Below are positions 8,938-17,176 of a stretch of DNA of 62,764 nt, piece after piece; the stretch's first letter is position 1, and each line of letters starts with the position of its first letter. The position numbers and the translations under genes are program-made. The notes under the pieces are model-generated. The model was not told the origin of the DNA. It saw only the letters and a program-made list of their open reading frames with translations, and did no database searches. This stretch comes from Devosia sp. Lineage in GTDB: Bacteria; Pseudomonadota; Alphaproteobacteria; Rhizobiales; Devosiaceae. The stretch spans positions 1-62,764 of the forward strand of contig NZ_JACZKG010000067.1 of NCBI RefSeq assembly GCF_014860165.1, given 5' to 3'.

Positions 8938-9789
8938 CTAGGCCGAATACGCCTTCACATTCTGCTGCTGCTCGCCCAGGCCTTCGATGCCCAGGCGCAT
9001 GACGTTGCCGGGCTTCAGCCAGACCGGCTCGGGCTTGATGCCCATTCCGACGCCGGGCGGGGTGCCGGTGGAGATGATGTCGCCGGGCTGCAGGCTCATG
9101 AACTGGCTGACATAGCTCACCACATGGGCGACGCCGAAGATCATCGTGGTGGTCGAGCCGTTCTGGTAGCGCTTGCCATCGACTTCGAGCCACATCTTGA
9201 GGTTCTGCGGGTCGGCGACCTCGTCCCGCGTCACCAGCCAGGGGCCGATGGGGCCGAAGGTATCGCTGCCCTTGCCCTTGTCCCAGGTGCCGCCGCGCTC
9301 GGTCTGGAAGTGGCGCTCGGAGACATCGTTGATGACGCAATAGCCGGCGACATGGTCCATGGCGTCGGCCTCCTCGACATAGCGGGCCTCCTTGCCGATG
9401 ACGACGCCCAGTTCGACTTCCCAATCAGGCTTGATGGCGTTCTTGGGGATGATCACGTCGTCATTGGGGCCGATGATGGCGCTCGTGGCCTTCATGAAGA
9501 TGATCGGTTCGGCCGGGATCGGCGCGCCGGTCTCGGCGGCGTGGTCGGCATAGTTGAGGCCGATGCAGATGAACTTGCCGACGCTGCCGACGCAGGCACC
9601 GATGCGCTGGTTTGCGTCGAGCTTGGGCAGGACGCCGATATCGGTGGCGCGGATCTTTGCCAGGCCTTCGGGCGTCAGGGTCTGGCCGGCGATATCGCCG
9701 ACCACGCCGGAGAGATCGCGGATAGTGCCGTCTTCGGCCAGGATTGCAGGCTTTTCCGCGCCCTTGGCGCCGATACGAAGCAGTTTCAT
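8938..9789 (-). CDS. FAH-family hydrolase, probable 2,4-diketo-3-deoxy-L-fuconate hydrolase
   Basis: 283 residues of the fumarylacetoacetate hydrolase superfamily. The catalytic domain starts at CIGLNYADHAAE. The metal ligands are the acidic residues in PDWEVELGVVIG and the downstream NDVSERHFQ region; GDIISTGTPPGVGMG is the C-terminal signature. Subgroup features and the mutarotase/lactonase/lactate dehydrogenase neighbours point to cleavage of a 2,4-diketo-3-deoxy sugar acid to pyruvate and L-lactate. It has its own promoter region with one of the three cluster palindromes. The exact substrate (fuconate or rhamnonate series) is inferred. Confidence 0.82.
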   Translation of the reverse strand: MKLLRIGAKGAEKPAILAEDGTIRDLSGVVGDIAGQTLTPEGLAKIRATDIGVLPKLDANQRIGACVGSVGKFICIGLNYADHAAETGAPIPAEPIIFMKATSAIIGPNDDVIIPKNAIKPDWEVELGVVIGKEARYVEEADAMDHVAGYCVINDVSERHFQTERGGTWDKGKGSDTFGPIGPWLVTRDEVADPQNLKMWLEVDGKRYQNGSTTTMIFGVAHVVSYVSQFMSLQPGDIISTGTPPGVGMGIKPEPVWLKPGNVMRLGIEGLGEQQQNVKAYSA

Positions 9790-9829
9790 GGTGGAGTATC
9801 CCTGTTGCCGTTAGCCTTGGCCATAGCGG

Positions 9830-9841
9830 CTAACATGTTAG
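9830..9841. promoter_or_regulatory. operator palindrome CTAACATGTTAG, site 1
   Basis: A perfect 12-bp palindrome 41 bases upstream of the FAH-hydrolase start codon. The identical 12-mer occurs at 11095-11106 and 15010-15021, in each case in a promoter region of the same cluster. Size and symmetry suit a GntR/FadR-type dimer; the encoded regulator at 10344-11093 is the natural candidate. Confidence 0.7.
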
Positions 9842-9886
9842 TCTGTCGAGGGCGACCTTGGTGCAATCGGTTCGGTCGACGCCATT

Positions 9887-10321
9887 TCAAGCGTCGGGCC
9901 GAATAATGCCCTTCTTGAGCAGGACATTGCCATAGAGCCGGCGCTCGCCGGTCTGGACGATGGCATAGGCCTGCTTGACCCTGTCGTAGAAGGCGAAGCG
10001 CTCCAGCGAGGCCAGGTGCATTTCCGGCTCGTGCTGCTTCACGATGGTTTCGAACTGGTCCATCACGGGCTCGCGCTTGCTGGCATTGCCGACGACCTGC
10101 ATGCAAAAGGCCGCGTCATCGACAAAGGTATCGAGCGGCATCAGCGTCAGCACGGCGTCGAGCGCGTCGGTGGCGCTCACCCCATCGAGGCGGATGAGGG
10201 CGGGGCCGGCTGAATCGGCCGGATAGTTTGCGTCGACAATGGCGATTTCGTCGCCATGGCCCATGGCACGCAGGATGCCGAGCAGGTCGGGGCCGAGAAT
10301 GGGCGGAATGTTCTTGAGCAT
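9887..10321 (-). CDS. fucU: L-fucose mutarotase-like protein (RbsD/FucU family)
   Basis: Interconverts sugar anomers. The 144-residue protein matches FucU rather than RbsD: the catalytic His lies in RAMGHGDEIAIVDANYP, and the C-terminal anomer-site segment is TGERRLYGNVLLKKGII. The start at MLKNIPPIL is preceded by a weak purine-rich ribosome site. It follows the GntR gene by 22 bases on the same strand, so both are probably co-transcribed. Its presence is the best clue that the cluster handles L-fucose or a related 6-deoxy sugar. Confidence 0.85.
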   Translation of the reverse strand: MLKNIPPILGPDLLGILRAMGHGDEIAIVDANYPADSAGPALIRLDGVSATDALDAVLTLMPLDTFVDDAAFCMQVVGNASKREPVMDQFETIVKQHEPEMHLASLERFAFYDRVKQAYAIVQTGERRLYGNVLLKKGIIRPDA

Positions 10322-10343
10322 GGAATGGCCTCCCGGGCCGTTG

Positions 10344-11093
10344 TTATCCGAAGGGGAAAGAATCGCTGTCCAAACCGAGCGTAGCGCCGTCGGCGAAGAG
10401 AGCAGGATGTTCGCGAGCAAAGGCGAAGAGTTCGACCATCACCGCATCGATATGGGCCCGGATGGCCCTGATCGCCTGGCCCTGGTCCTGCGCCAGGATG
10501 CCGTCGAAAATCGCCTGGTGCTCGGCAATGGTCAGCGCCAGGCGTCGCGGCGTGATGATCAGTCGCCGGGCGCGGTCGAGATTGGCGCGTGCACTATCGA
10601 TGATGCCCTTGATCTTGGTGAAGCGCATCGAGCGGAAGATGATGTCGTGGAAGTCGATGTCGATCTGGTGGAAGGCCTCGGCGTCGTCGCGCTCGGCGGC
10701 TTCGCGCTGGGCGGCCATATTGGCGTGCAGGGCCGCGATCAGATCGGCATCGTGGGCGCCGATAAGGACGCGCAGGGCCTCCGATTCCAGCGCCTTGCGG
10801 ATCAGCATGTATTCGCGCACGTCGGCAATCCTGACCAGCGACACGGTCGAACCACGCTGCGGGGCGATATCGACCAGGCCCTCGATCTGCAGGCGCGCCA
10901 GCGCTTCACTCACCGGAAAGCGGGAGACGCCGAGTTCGGCGCAGATCAGCGATTTGTCGATGGCACTGCCCGGCGGCAGAGCCAGGGTGACGATGGCGTG
11001 GCGGATGGCGTTGGTCACTTCAGCCGTGACGTTTCCCCGCGCCAGCCCAGCGGGTCGTGTCAGAAATGAGTAGCGACTTGTATGGTTGTTCAT
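10344..11093 (-). CDS. GntR-family regulator (FadR/FCD type) of the sugar-acid cluster
   Basis: 249 residues. The winged helix (about 20-90) includes ICAELGVSRFPVSEALARLQ; the FCD effector domain carries the metal pattern in HQIDIDFHDIIFR and later histidines. It is divergent from the dehydratase gene. The cluster palindrome sits one base upstream of its ATG and overlaps where the ribosome site should be, so autorepression is likely. No Shine-Dalgarno sequence is visible, which leaves a leaderless mRNA or a downstream GTG start open. Confidence 0.87.
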   Translation of the reverse strand: MNNHTSRYSFLTRPAGLARGNVTAEVTNAIRHAIVTLALPPGSAIDKSLICAELGVSRFPVSEALARLQIEGLVDIAPQRGSTVSLVRIADVREYMLIRKALESEALRVLIGAHDADLIAALHANMAAQREAAERDDAEAFHQIDIDFHDIIFRSMRFTKIKGIIDSARANLDRARRLIITPRRLALTIAEHQAIFDGILAQDQGQAIRAIRAHIDAVMVELFAFAREHPALFADGATLGLDSDSFPFG

Positions 11094-11094
11094 G

Positions 11095-11106
11095 CTAACA
11101 TGTTAG
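11095..11106. promoter_or_regulatory. operator palindrome CTAACATGTTAG, site 2
   Basis: The same 12-mer as sites 1 and 3, in the 128-base gap between the divergent regulator and dehydratase genes. It begins one base before the regulator's start codon, so a bound dimer would block transcription or translation initiation of that gene. Confidence 0.72.
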
Positions 11107-11221
11107 TTAGTGCCGTGGTGCTTTACAACGCCCGTCGCTGCCGATTGCGGGCGCAATCTGGCGGCAAACGGGGTCGGCGTAAAGCGCAGTTGAGACCCGA
11201 CCCCCGAAAGTCCCCCGATCC

Positions 11222-12772
11222 ATGTCTGAAACGATGACCCGCCCGCAGCCCCGCACGCTGGTGCTCAACCCCGCCGACAATGTTGCGGTGGCGCTTGCCA
11301 ATCTCGATGTGGGCAGCGACACGCCGCAGGGCGTGCGCATCGTTCGCCGCGTCCCCAAGGGGCACAAATTCGCCCGCAGGGCGATTGCCGCAGGCGAGGC
11401 CGTGGTCAAGTTCGGCCAGATCATCGGCTTTGCCAGCGAGGCCATCGTGCCTGGCGACTGGGTGCATGAGCACAATTGCGGCATGGGGGGCGCCGATGGC
11501 AGCCTCACCCATGACTATGCCTTCAGCGAGGGTGCCATTGCCCCGCAGATGATCCCGGTGGCGCAGCGCGCCACGTTCGAGGGCTATCGCCGCGCCAATG
11601 GCAAGGTGGGGACGCGCAACTATATCGGCATCCTCACCTCGGTGAACTGCTCGGCCACGGTGGCCAAATTCGTTGCCGAGGCGATCAACCGCTCGGGCAT
11701 TCTGGAGCAATATCCAGAAATCGACGGCGTGGTCCCGTTCGTGCATGGCACCGGCTGCGGCATGGAGAGCCGGGGCGAGGGCTTCGACATCCTCAAGCGC
11801 ACGCAATGGGGCTACACCTCCAATCCCAATCTGGGTGCGGCCCTGCTGGTGGGGCTGGGCTGCGAGGTGTTCCAGATCGGCCGCATGAAGGAAATGTATG
11901 GCATCGCGGAAAGCGAGACCTTCCAGACCATGACCATCCAGGAGCGCGGTGGCACGCGGAAAATGATCGATTGGGGTGTCGAGAAGGTCAAGGAAATGCT
12001 GCCCATCGCCGCTGCCGCACGGCGCGAGACGTTCGACGCGTCGCACTTGACGTTGGCGCTGCAATGCGGCGGCTCGGACGGCTATTCGGGCATCACCGCC
12101 AATCCGGCTCTGGGCTATGCCGCCGATATCCTGGTGCGCAATGGCGGCACGGCCATTCTCAGCGAAACACCGGAGATTTATGGCGCCGAGCACCTGCTGA
12201 CCCGCCGTGCCGTGTCGCGCGAAGTGGGCGAGAAGCTCATCAGCCGTATCCATTGGTGGGAGGATTATACCCGCCGCAACCATGGCGAGATGAACAACAA
12301 TCCCTCGCCGGGCAACAAGCTGGGTGGCCTCACCACCATTCTCGAAAAGTCGCTAGGCGCGGCGGCCAAGGGCGGCACGACGCCGCTGACCGCCGTCTAC
12401 GAATATGCCGAGCCGGTGACCGAGAAGGGCTTTGTGTTCATGGATACGCCGGGCTTCGACCCGGTCTCGGCAACCGGGCAGGTGGCGGGCGGGGCAAACC
12501 TGCTTGCCTTCACCACCGGGCGCGGCTCGGCCTATGGCTGCAAGCCGGTGCCCTCGATGAAGCTGGCCACCAATTCGGACATGTATGCCCGCATGACCGA
12601 GGACATGGACATCAATTGCGGTGATATCGTCGAGGGCGTCTCGATCGAGGACAAGGGCCAGGAGATTTTCGACCTGCTGCTCAAGATCGCTTCGGGGCAG
12701 CACACCAAGTCCGAAGACCTCGGTTATGGCGACAATGAATTCGTGCCCTGGCAGGTCGGGGCGACGATGTGA
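11222..12772 (+). CDS. UxaA/GarD-family sugar-acid dehydratase
   Basis: 516 residues: an N-terminal SAF domain (about 10-100, KGHKFARRAIAAGEAVVKFGQ, ending DWVHEHNC) followed by the large dehydratase domain with family segments RANGKVGTRNYIGILTSVNCS, GTGCGM and LALQCGGSDGYSGITANPA. Relatives dehydrate altronate or galactarate. Next to FucU and a diketo-deoxy-acid hydrolase, L-fuconate or a similar 6-deoxy aldonate is the more likely substrate (inference). It is the first gene of a plus-strand set with the TfoX-like and acylphosphatase genes, and its promoter carries the shared palindrome. Confidence 0.85.
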   Translation: MSETMTRPQPRTLVLNPADNVAVALANLDVGSDTPQGVRIVRRVPKGHKFARRAIAAGEAVVKFGQIIGFASEAIVPGDWVHEHNCGMGGADGSLTHDYAFSEGAIAPQMIPVAQRATFEGYRRANGKVGTRNYIGILTSVNCSATVAKFVAEAINRSGILEQYPEIDGVVPFVHGTGCGMESRGEGFDILKRTQWGYTSNPNLGAALLVGLGCEVFQIGRMKEMYGIAESETFQTMTIQERGGTRKMIDWGVEKVKEMLPIAAAARRETFDASHLTLALQCGGSDGYSGITANPALGYAADILVRNGGTAILSETPEIYGAEHLLTRRAVSREVGEKLISRIHWWEDYTRRNHGEMNNNPSPGNKLGGLTTILEKSLGAAAKGGTTPLTAVYEYAEPVTEKGFVFMDTPGFDPVSATGQVAGGANLLAFTTGRGSAYGCKPVPSMKLATNSDMYARMTEDMDINCGDIVEGVSIEDKGQEIFDLLLKIASGQHTKSEDLGYGDNEFVPWQVGATM

Positions 12773-13101
12773 GCAGCCAGCAGAAGACGGTCGACTATAT
12801 CGTCGAGCAGTCAGCCGGCGCCGGGACGATGACGGCGAAGAAGATGTTCGGCGAGTATGGCCTTTATTGCGACGGCAAGATCGTGGCGCTGATCTGCGAC
12901 GACCAGCTTTTCATCAAGCCGACAGAGGTCGGGCGGGCCTATCTGGGCGAGGTCACTGACGGCTCGCCCTTTCCGGGGGCCAAGCCGTATTTCCTGATCG
13001 AGGGCGACCGCTGGGACGATGCCGATTGGCTGGCGGGACTGGTCAAGACCACGGCGGATGACCTGCCGGCGCCCAAGCCGAAGACGGCGAAGAAGGGGTG
13101 A
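12769..13101 (+). CDS. TfoX N-terminal-domain protein
   Basis: 110 residues with only the TfoX N-terminal domain (KKMFGEYGLYCDGKIVALICDDQLFIKP) and a lysine/proline-rich tail; the C-terminal domain of full TfoX is absent. The GTG start overlaps the dehydratase stop by four bases, indicating translational coupling. Stand-alone domains of this kind are common and of unknown function, so competence should not be inferred. Confidence 0.8.
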   Translation: MSSQQKTVDYIVEQSAGAGTMTAKKMFGEYGLYCDGKIVALICDDQLFIKPTEVGRAYLGEVTDGSPFPGAKPYFLIEGDRWDDADWLAGLVKTTADDLPAPKPKTAKKG

Positions 13102-13105
13102 TGCG

Positions 13106-13378
13106 ATGCGCGGCGCCCATGTGGTCATAACGGGCCGCGTCCAGGGCGTCGGCTTTCGCTATTGGGTCGAGGCAGAGGCGGTGTTGCGCGGCGTGACCGG
13201 CTGGGTGCGCAATCGGCGTGACGGGTCCGTCGAGGCGGTTTTCTTCGGCGAGGATGACGCTGTGGGCGCCATGCTGAAAGCCTGTTGGGATGGCCCTGAT
13301 ATGGCACGGGTCACCGCGGTGGTGGTTTCCGACACGGACGATGCGCCACCAGATTTTCAGATTCGCGGCACGGTATAG
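13106..13378 (+). CDS. acyP: acylphosphatase
   Basis: A 90-residue cytoplasmic enzyme that hydrolyses carboxyl phosphates. It has the phosphate-loop signature GRVQGVGFRYW (catalytic Arg18) and the second catalytic residue Asn36 in GWVRNRRDGSVE. The start lies four bases after the TfoX-like stop, so it is likely in the same transcript. Its last 22 bases overlap the end of the convergent methyltransferase gene. Confidence 0.93.
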   Translation: MRGAHVVITGRVQGVGFRYWVEAEAVLRGVTGWVRNRRDGSVEAVFFGEDDAVGAMLKACWDGPDMARVTAVVVSDTDDAPPDFQIRGTV

Positions 13379-14019
13379 CGGCCTCGGGACCTGAGCCGAT
13401 AAACCGAGCCCACCCGCTCGGTGCTGGCCCGTGCATCCCCCGCATCTCCCACCGAGTAGGACGCGATGCGTTCCAGCCGGTCGACCGGCAAGTCACGCCG
13501 GTCCGGATCGCCAACCAAGACGTCCATGCCCGCCGCTACGCAGCGTTCGAGAAAGGGCAGCATGCGCTGGCCCACTTCGGGATTGTAGAACACGTCGCCG
13601 GCGGCGATCAGGTCGAAGCCTCCAGGCGCGGGGCCGCCGATGTCGATATCGACGATGGTCAGATCCACGCCATTGGCAGGCGCGTTGAGCGCGATGGCGG
13701 CCTGGCCGTTGGGATCGATCTCGGCCGCGCTGGCAACGGCGCCTGCTTTGGCCGCAACAATGCCGACCAGCCCGGACCCCGCCCCGAGATCAAGTATGCG
13801 CCTACCCCTGACCGTCTCGGGATGCGCCACGAAGTGATGCGCCAGGGCCAGACCGCCCGCCCATTGATAGGCCCAGTAGGGCGCGGGCGGATCGTCGTCA
13901 TCGGGATCGGCAAGCCGCGACAGGCGGCTGCCGGGATGGGCGGTGTAGAGCACGATATCGGGCAGTGACGGCACAGGCTCGAGTCGGAGGTTCTGCCCGA
14001 TGAAGTCGGCAGGATTCAA
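13357..14019 (-). CDS. class I SAM-dependent methyltransferase, ETFB/Nnt1-like
   Basis: 220 residues. The SAM-binding core is ILDLGAGSGLVGIVAAKAGA with the acidic residue of motif II in ASAAEIDPN; the DVFYNPEV segment matches the lysine protein-methyltransferase group related to ETFB methyltransferase. Target unknown. Its ATG overlaps the stop of the upstream SMP-30 gene by four bases, so the two are coupled, although no metabolic link is evident. Confidence 0.8.
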   Translation of the reverse strand: MNPADFIGQNLRLEPVPSLPDIVLYTAHPGSRLSRLADPDDDDPPAPYWAYQWAGGLALAHHFVAHPETVRGRRILDLGAGSGLVGIVAAKAGAVASAAEIDPNGQAAIALNAPANGVDLTIVDIDIGGPAPGGFDLIAAGDVFYNPEVGQRMLPFLERCVAAGMDVLVGDPDRRDLPVDRLERIASYSVGDAGDARASTERVGSVYRLRSRGRYTVPRI

Positions 14020-14930
14020 GGCGTCTGCAATCCGGTGGCGCTCACATAGGTGGCCATGACAAACTGGCTGCAGGTGATGAAGAGCCGGTTCCGGCGCGGA
14101 CCGCCAAAGACCAGGTTTGAGGTCTTGGCCCCGGTCTTGATGCGGCCGAGCAGGGCGCCGGATGGATTGTAGACATTCACGCCCAGCCCGGCGCTGGTCC
14201 AGACATTGCCCTCGGTATCGAGCCGGAAGCCATCGGGCAGGCCGGAATCCACGTCGGCGAAGACCCTTGGATTGGCCAGCCGGCTGCCATTGACGTCGAA
14301 TTGCCGGATATGGGCCGGCCAGTCGGGGTCGTGGCTCTGGCCGGTATCGGAGACATAGAGGATCGACTCGTCGGGCGAGAAGGCGAGGCCATTGGGCTTG
14401 GCAAAGTCGTCGGCCACGACGGTCAGCGAGCCATCCTGGGGATCGAAGCGATAGACGAAGCAGCCATCCTGCTCCTGGGCGGACTTGTAGCCTTCATAGT
14501 CGCTGAGGATGCCGTAGGGCGGGTCGGTGAACCAGATGGTGCCATCGGACTTGACCACGACATCATTGGGCGAATTGAGCCGCTTGCCCTGGTGCCGGTC
14601 GACCAGCGTGGTCACCGTCCCATCGGGCTCGGTGCGCAAGACGGCGCGCGCGCCATGCGAGCAGGAAATCAGGCGGCCCTGGCGATCGCGGGTGTTGCCG
14701 TTGACGTAATTGGAGGGCGTACGGAACGTGGTGACGCCCAGGTCCGGCACCCATTTGAGCATGCGGTTGTTGGGGATGTCGCTCCAGACCAGGAAATTGC
14801 CGTCGGCGAACCAGACCGGTCCCTCGGCCCAGCGGCAGCCCTCATAGAGCACTTCGAGCGCCGCGATCCCGATCACCAGGTCGTAGAATTTCTTGTCGAT
14901 AAATTCGAGCGCGTCGCCACCGATTGCCAT
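14016..14930 (-). CDS. SMP-30/gluconolactonase-family sugar lactonase
   Basis: A 304-residue six-bladed beta-propeller of the SMP-30/LRE family. Metal and active-site segments: the Glu in CRWAEGPVWFADG, Asn in NSPNDVVVKSDGTIWFTDPPYG, and Asp in LYVSDTG. No signal peptide. In this cluster it would open the sugar lactone made by a sugar dehydrogenase before dehydration. Reads divergently from lldD, with the shared palindrome between them. Confidence 0.85.
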   Translation of the reverse strand: MAIGGDALEFIDKKFYDLVIGIAALEVLYEGCRWAEGPVWFADGNFLVWSDIPNNRMLKWVPDLGVTTFRTPSNYVNGNTRDRQGRLISCSHGARAVLRTEPDGTVTTLVDRHQGKRLNSPNDVVVKSDGTIWFTDPPYGILSDYEGYKSAQEQDGCFVYRFDPQDGSLTVVADDFAKPNGLAFSPDESILYVSDTGQSHDPDWPAHIRQFDVNGSRLANPRVFADVDSGLPDGFRLDTEGNVWTSAGLGVNVYNPSGALLGRIKTGAKTSNLVFGGPRRNRLFITCSQFVMATYVSATGLQTP

Positions 14931-15008
14931 GCCGTCCTCCCGGTCTGGCGTGCATATGACGGGATGCCAGCATGAGTGGCAAGACCCATGCCCAAGGTCG
15001 CATTGACG

Positions 15009-15022
15009 ACTAACATGTTAGT
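15009..15022. promoter_or_regulatory. operator palindrome ACTAACATGTTAGT, site 3
   Basis: The same 12-mer core as sites 1 and 2, extended here to a 14-bp perfect palindrome. It is placed 30 bases before the lldD start and 78 bases before the lactonase start, where it could control both divergent genes. Confidence 0.72.
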
Positions 15023-15052
15023 TGCTAGGGCAGGGCAACACCGGAGCCCGAC

Positions 15053-16240
15053 ATGGCCGCACTCGATAAAATCCTCACCGTCGACGAGATGAAGGCCAAG
15101 GCGCGCCGCAGCGTGCCCAAGATGTTCTTCGAATATGCCGATAGCGGCAGCTATACCGAAGGCACCTATCGCGACAACGAGAGCGATTTCGGCAAGATCA
15201 GCCTCAAGCAGAAAGTCGCGGTCAATCTGGAGAACCGCAACCTCAAGACCCGGATGCTGGGCAACGAGATCACCATGCCCGTGGCCATCGCGCCGGCCGC
15301 GACGGGCGGCATGCAGATTGCCGACGGCGAGATCAAGGCGGCCAGGGCCGCCGAGAAATACGGCATTCCGTTTACGCTCTCGACCATGAGCGTCTGCTCG
15401 ATCGAGGATGTGGCCGAAAACACCACAGCGCCGTTCTGGTTCCAGCTCTACGTGATGCGCGACCGCGGCTTCATCGAGCGGCTGATCGACCGCGCCAAGG
15501 CGGCAAAATGCTCGGCTCTGGTGCTGACGATGGATCTGCAGATCCTGGGGCAGCGGCACAAGGACATCAAGAATGGCCTCGCCACGCCACCCAAGCTCAA
15601 TGCCTATTCGGTCTGGCAGATGATGCAGCACCCGATCTGGTGCGCCCGCATGCTCGGCACGAAGCGCCACACGTTCCGCAATATCGTGGGGCATGTGAGC
15701 GGCGACCATGACCTGGCATCGCTGTCGGCCTGGACATCGAGCCAGTTCGACCCGGCGCTGGACTGGGCCGATGTCAAATGGGTCAAGGAGCGGTTCGGCG
15801 GGCCGGTGATCGTCAAGGGCGTGCTCGATCCTGATGACGCGCAGGCGGCTATCGACAATGGCGCCGATGCGATCGTGGTCTCCAACCATGGCGGGAGGCA
15901 GCTCGACGGCGCGCCATCGACGATCCGCGTGTTGCCCGAAGTCGTCGACCGCGTCGGCCACAAGACCGAGGTCTATCTCGATAGCGGTATCCGCTCGGGG
16001 CAGGATGTGCTCAAGGCCCTGGCCTTTGGCGCCAAGGGCACCTTTATCGGCCGGCCGATGCTCTATGGCCTGGGGGCGGGTGGCGAGGCCGGCGTGACTC
16101 GCGTCCTCGACATCATCCACAAGGAGCTCGACACCACCATGGCGCTGTGCGGCGAGCGCGACATCCTCAATGTCGGCCTGCACAACATCTATTCGAACGA
16201 CATCCCGCCAAGGAATGCGCCGGTGGCAAGAGGCGCATGA
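15053..16240 (+). CDS. lldD: L-lactate dehydrogenase, FMN-dependent
   Basis: 395 residues of the alpha-hydroxy-acid oxidising flavoprotein family. It shows PVAIAPAATGGMQIADGE, substrate residues in FWFQLYVMRDRG, FMN Lys in VIVKGVLDPDDA, the catalytic signature SNHGGRQLDGA (His base and substrate Arg) and the FMN phosphate site DSGIRSGQDVLKA. Oxidises L-lactate to pyruvate and passes electrons to the respiratory chain at the membrane. L-lactate is the expected product of the neighbouring diketo-acid hydrolase, so it closes that pathway. Confidence 0.9.
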   Translation: MAALDKILTVDEMKAKARRSVPKMFFEYADSGSYTEGTYRDNESDFGKISLKQKVAVNLENRNLKTRMLGNEITMPVAIAPAATGGMQIADGEIKAARAAEKYGIPFTLSTMSVCSIEDVAENTTAPFWFQLYVMRDRGFIERLIDRAKAAKCSALVLTMDLQILGQRHKDIKNGLATPPKLNAYSVWQMMQHPIWCARMLGTKRHTFRNIVGHVSGDHDLASLSAWTSSQFDPALDWADVKWVKERFGGPVIVKGVLDPDDAQAAIDNGADAIVVSNHGGRQLDGAPSTIRVLPEVVDRVGHKTEVYLDSGIRSGQDVLKALAFGAKGTFIGRPMLYGLGAGGEAGVTRVLDIIHKELDTTMALCGERDILNVGLHNIYSNDIPPRNAPVARGA

Positions 16241-16250
16241 TTGCCGCCGG

Positions 16251-16349
16251 GTCATTCCGGCGAAGGCCGGAATATCCATGCGGCGAAGCATCCACCGACT
16301 ACATGCCTGGGACGATGCGGACATGGATCCCGGCCTTCGCCGGGATGAC
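16251..16349. repeat. inverted-repeat element, family C
   Basis: Arms built on TCATTCCGGCGAAGGCCGG (16252-16270) and CCGGCCTTCGCCGGGATGA (16330-16348) face each other around about 50 bases. It lies between the convergent lldD and anti-sigma genes. This type of 'GGCCTTCGCCGGGATGA' repeat is widespread in proteobacterial intergenic regions. Confidence 0.8.
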
Positions 16350-16372
16350 GCGGTGGTTGGGACGAGCTTTCG

Positions 16373-17176
16373 CTACCCCCGATAAGGCGGTCCTGAGCCG
16401 ACGTCACCCTCGGTCAGCTGGCGGTAGACCGCGCCGGCCACCGCCTTCATCTGTTCGCCAGGGAGGGTGCCGACCACAGTGCAGGTGATGCGGGCATTGG
16501 CCCAGTAGAAGGCCTCGGCGCCGTCATGGCTGGCGAACTGGTAGGCCGGCGCCCTGTCCGGCAGGGCAGCCGTCACATAGATGGTCACGCGCTGCTGGGC
16601 GGCGTTTTCATACATCAGTTGCCCTGCGCGGCCGCCGGCATCCGGCTCGCCCGGCAGCAGGCGCCCGCCGACCAGGGTGAAGCCCTCTGCCGTCAGGTCC
16701 GGCATGCCCAGCGTCGTATCGAGCCGGTTGGATAGCCAGGAACTCAGATGCTCGCTGTCGTCCCGGCCCACCTCCACCGCGTGGCGGTTTTCGGCGACAT
16801 AGACGGCGTGGGCATTGACGGCGTCGGCGATCAGCGTGGCGCTGGCGGGACGCGCCTCGAACAGGGGGCGGGCGAACCAGCCGGCACCAAGGCCGAGGCC
16901 GACGAGGACGATGGCGGCAGCGGCCCAGCCCCAGGAGCGGGTGCGGCGGCGGCCGATTTCGGCGGCAATGCGGGATGGCTTGAGCCGGACAGGTACCGCC
17001 TCCGCGCCGGCCGGGCCGAACAGCGTCCTGATGGCGTGGGCCTGGCGCTGCAGCAGGGCGACTTCGGCGGCAGCCTCCGGATTGGCAGCAAGGTAGGCGT
17101 CGACGGCGGCGCGTTCGGTTTCCGGCAACTGTCCGTCGGCATAGGCCATGAGCTGGTCGCGGCTGATCTCGCTCAT
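16373..17176 (-). CDS. membrane anti-sigma factor
   Basis: 267 residues. The N-terminal cytoplasmic part (about 1-75) resembles the anti-sigma domain (QLMAYADGQLPETERAAVDAYLAANPEAA), followed by one membrane helix at about 82-102 and a periplasmic domain. The zinc-binding HxxxCxxC motif found in many anti-sigma factors is absent; the only cysteine is far downstream. The start overlaps the stop of the sigma-factor gene by four bases, the usual arrangement of a cognate pair. Confidence 0.82.
   Translation of the reverse strand: MSEISRDQLMAYADGQLPETERAAVDAYLAANPEAAAEVALLQRQAHAIRTLFGPAGAEAVPVRLKPSRIAAEIGRRRTRSWGWAAAAIVLVGLGLGAGWFARPLFEARPASATLIADAVNAHAVYVAENRHAVEVGRDDSEHLSSWLSNRLDTTLGMPDLTAEGFTLVGGRLLPGEPDAGGRAGQLMYENAAQQRVTIYVTAALPDRAPAYQFASHDGAEAFYWANARITCTVVGTLPGEQMKAVAGAVYRQLTEGDVGSGPPYRG

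Noticed and set aside
12769..13101. TfoX-domain protein as evidence of natural competence
   Set aside because: Only the N-terminal domain is present, and such stand-alone proteins are not linked to competence; no com genes are in the window.
14873..16324. A 483-codon minus-strand open frame opposite lldD
   Set aside because: Shadow of lldD; it also runs through the operator gap and a repeat element.
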